The notes under the pieces were generated by a model that saw only the letters and a program-made list of their open reading frames with translations, searched no databases and was not told the DNA's origin. From SB25 sp029560875 (lineage in GTDB: Bacteria; Bacteroidota; Bacteroidia; Bacteroidales; Tenuifilaceae): DNA of 64,000 nt. The stretch's first letter is position 1. The number at the start of each line of letters is the position of its first letter. Shown here piece after piece: positions 63,116-64,000 of this stretch. The translations under genes and the position numbers were made by a program. The stretch covers positions 1-64,000 of the forward strand of contig DAOOPM010000009.1 of the NCBI GenBank assembly GCA_035388225.1, in the 5' to 3' direction.

Positions 63116-64000
63116 ATATAATACATATAAATACATCGTTATATAATGGTGGTCTTGAAAATATGATGATTGATATTGCAAACCAGCAAGTTTCTGATGG
63201 TAACGAGGTGACAATTATTGTTATAAATAATAATGTGGATGAAAGTGTTAAAACCCGAATTGATGAAAGAATCATACTTTACACTATAAAAAGAACGAAT
63301 GGATCTTATTCCGTGTTTCCATGGTTGAAATTATATTTTATTTTAAGAAAAATAAATAATGCGATTATACACTGTCACGCTATTTCACTTGGACGAATTT
63401 TGCGTTTATTCTCGAATAAAAAAGTTATATATACGATACATGCATTAAATTATGAAACAACTAAGTTAAAGTATTATCATAGTCTTTATGCAATATCTAA
63501 TAGTGTTAAATTCGACATTCAACAGCGCAGTAAATTCCAGCCGGTTGTAATTCATAATGGAATTATGACTAAACTTATTCGTTTTAAAGATTACAGTAGT
63601 AAGCATAATTCTACTATACGTATAGTTCAAGTGGGCAGGTTAGACTCATTGAAGAAGGGACAAGATGTTTTAATTAGGGCTGCAAAAAGCATTATTTTAG
63701 ATAGCAAAGGGTATGATATAACAATTGATTTTATTGGAGACGGACCATCTTTTGAGGAACTAAAGAACAGTGTTCGTAATTTGGGACTTGAAGACTACAT
63801 TCATTTTTTAGGAAATAAATCAAGGGACTGGGTGTATAATAACCTTGCTAATTATGACATTTTTGTTCAAGCAAGTCGGTTTGAAGGCTTTGGGTTAACT
63901 GTTGCAGAAGCAATGGCGGCGAAGTTGCCTGTTATTGTAGCCAATAATGATGGACCATCCGAAATAATCAATAATGGGGAATTTGGAAAAGTTTTTCAGA
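63112..64000 (+). CDS. Glycosyltransferase family 4, partial at window end
   Basis: Starts at the ATG 63112 overlapping the polymerase stop (ATGA) and runs open to the window edge, 296 codons so far. MNIIHINTSLYNGGLENMMI is the GT4 N-terminal glycine motif region. IRIVQVGRLDSLKKGQDVLI and the donor-site QASRFEGFGLTVAEAMAAK, LPVIVANNDGPSEII are typical of GT4 retaining transferases. The C-terminus lies outside. Confidence 0.9.
   Translation, partial: MNIIHINTSLYNGGLENMMIDIANQQVSDGNEVTIIVINNNVDESVKTRIDERIILYTIKRTNGSYSVFPWLKLYFILRKINNAIIHCHAISLGRILRLFSNKKVIYTIHALNYETTKLKYYHSLYAISNSVKFDIQQRSKFQPVVIHNGIMTKLIRFKDYSSKHNSTIRIVQVGRLDSLKKGQDVLIRAAKSIILDSKGYDITIDFIGDGPSFEELKNSVRNLGLEDYIHFLGNKSRDWVYNNLANYDIFVQASRFEGFGLTVAEAMAAKLPVIVANNDGPSEIINNGEFGKVFQ

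Noticed and set aside
1..64000. tRNA or rRNA genes
   Set aside because: No cloverleaf with TTCRA loop or rRNA signature stretches was recognised in any intergenic region; a covariance search would be decisive.

Overview
The window reads as a chromosomal scaffold piece from a member of the Bacteroidota, most likely a Bacteroidales-type anaerobe. This rests on type IX secretion (T9SS) C-terminal sorting domains (1212-1655 and the type B domain in 40086-41186), a PorP/SprF-family protein (41321-42313), Bacteroidota-style promoter boxes (TAnnTTTG), and many secreted proteins ending their signal peptides in a Gln. A run of 100 N (49683-49782) marks a scaffolding gap inside a tandem repeat. No rRNA, tRNA or CRISPR array was seen.

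Layout. (1) 1-1120: a complete IS30-family element with matching terminal inverted repeats. (2) 1212-13551: a polymorphic-toxin region: a small T9SS-sorted protein, a 2009-residue SpvB/VCBS/RHS protein with an AT-rich C-terminal tip, an adjacent candidate immunity gene, then a string of small membrane, lipoprotein and secreted genes mixed with toxin-tip and RHS-core debris. It looks like an archive of displaced tip/immunity cassettes. (3) 13640-19904: an unknown secreted protein, a YghO-like GNAT-type protein, IspD and a long-chain acyl-CoA ligase. (4) 20342-29545: a 3067-residue mosaic surface protein (CUB, choice-of-anchor J, repeated modules, PKD-like). (5) 29658-36377: TetR regulator, LolA-like protein, two FtsX-type permeases, ABC ATPase and an outer-membrane beta-barrel, probably one export system. 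(6) 36674-38480: two tandem paralogues, the second missing its 5' end at a palindromic repeat. (7) 39053-42313: a secreted protein sharing an unusual C-terminal motif with the giant protein, a type B T9SS cargo and a PorP/SprF protein. (8) 42696-45623: Lgt, an SDR, a YhbP-like flavin-fold protein and a VanZ-like protein. (9) 45635-49490: four genes of a legionaminic-acid-type pathway. (10) 49491-50731: tandem ~334-bp repeats with the gap. (11) 50732-64000: a Wzx/Wzy-type surface polysaccharide locus: export lipoprotein, Wzc-like tyrosine kinase, two small winged-helix relics, Gmd, RmlC-like epimerase, DegT aminotransferase, two hexapeptide acyltransferases, flippase, two glycosyltransferases and a polymerase; the last glycosyltransferase runs off the window.

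Intergenic DNA is full of three imperfect palindromic repeat families: one built on ACACGGATAACACAGAT, one on ACCACAAAGGC and one on GCGCGTCTTCMAGACGCG. In two places the first family supplies the last codons and stop of a gene. The points most worth following are the shared C-terminal motif TGPxYHxPNxY, the toxin-cassette archive, the incomplete legionaminic-acid set next to the assembly gap, and the GDP-sugar branch that pairs an RmlC-like epimerase with Gmd.
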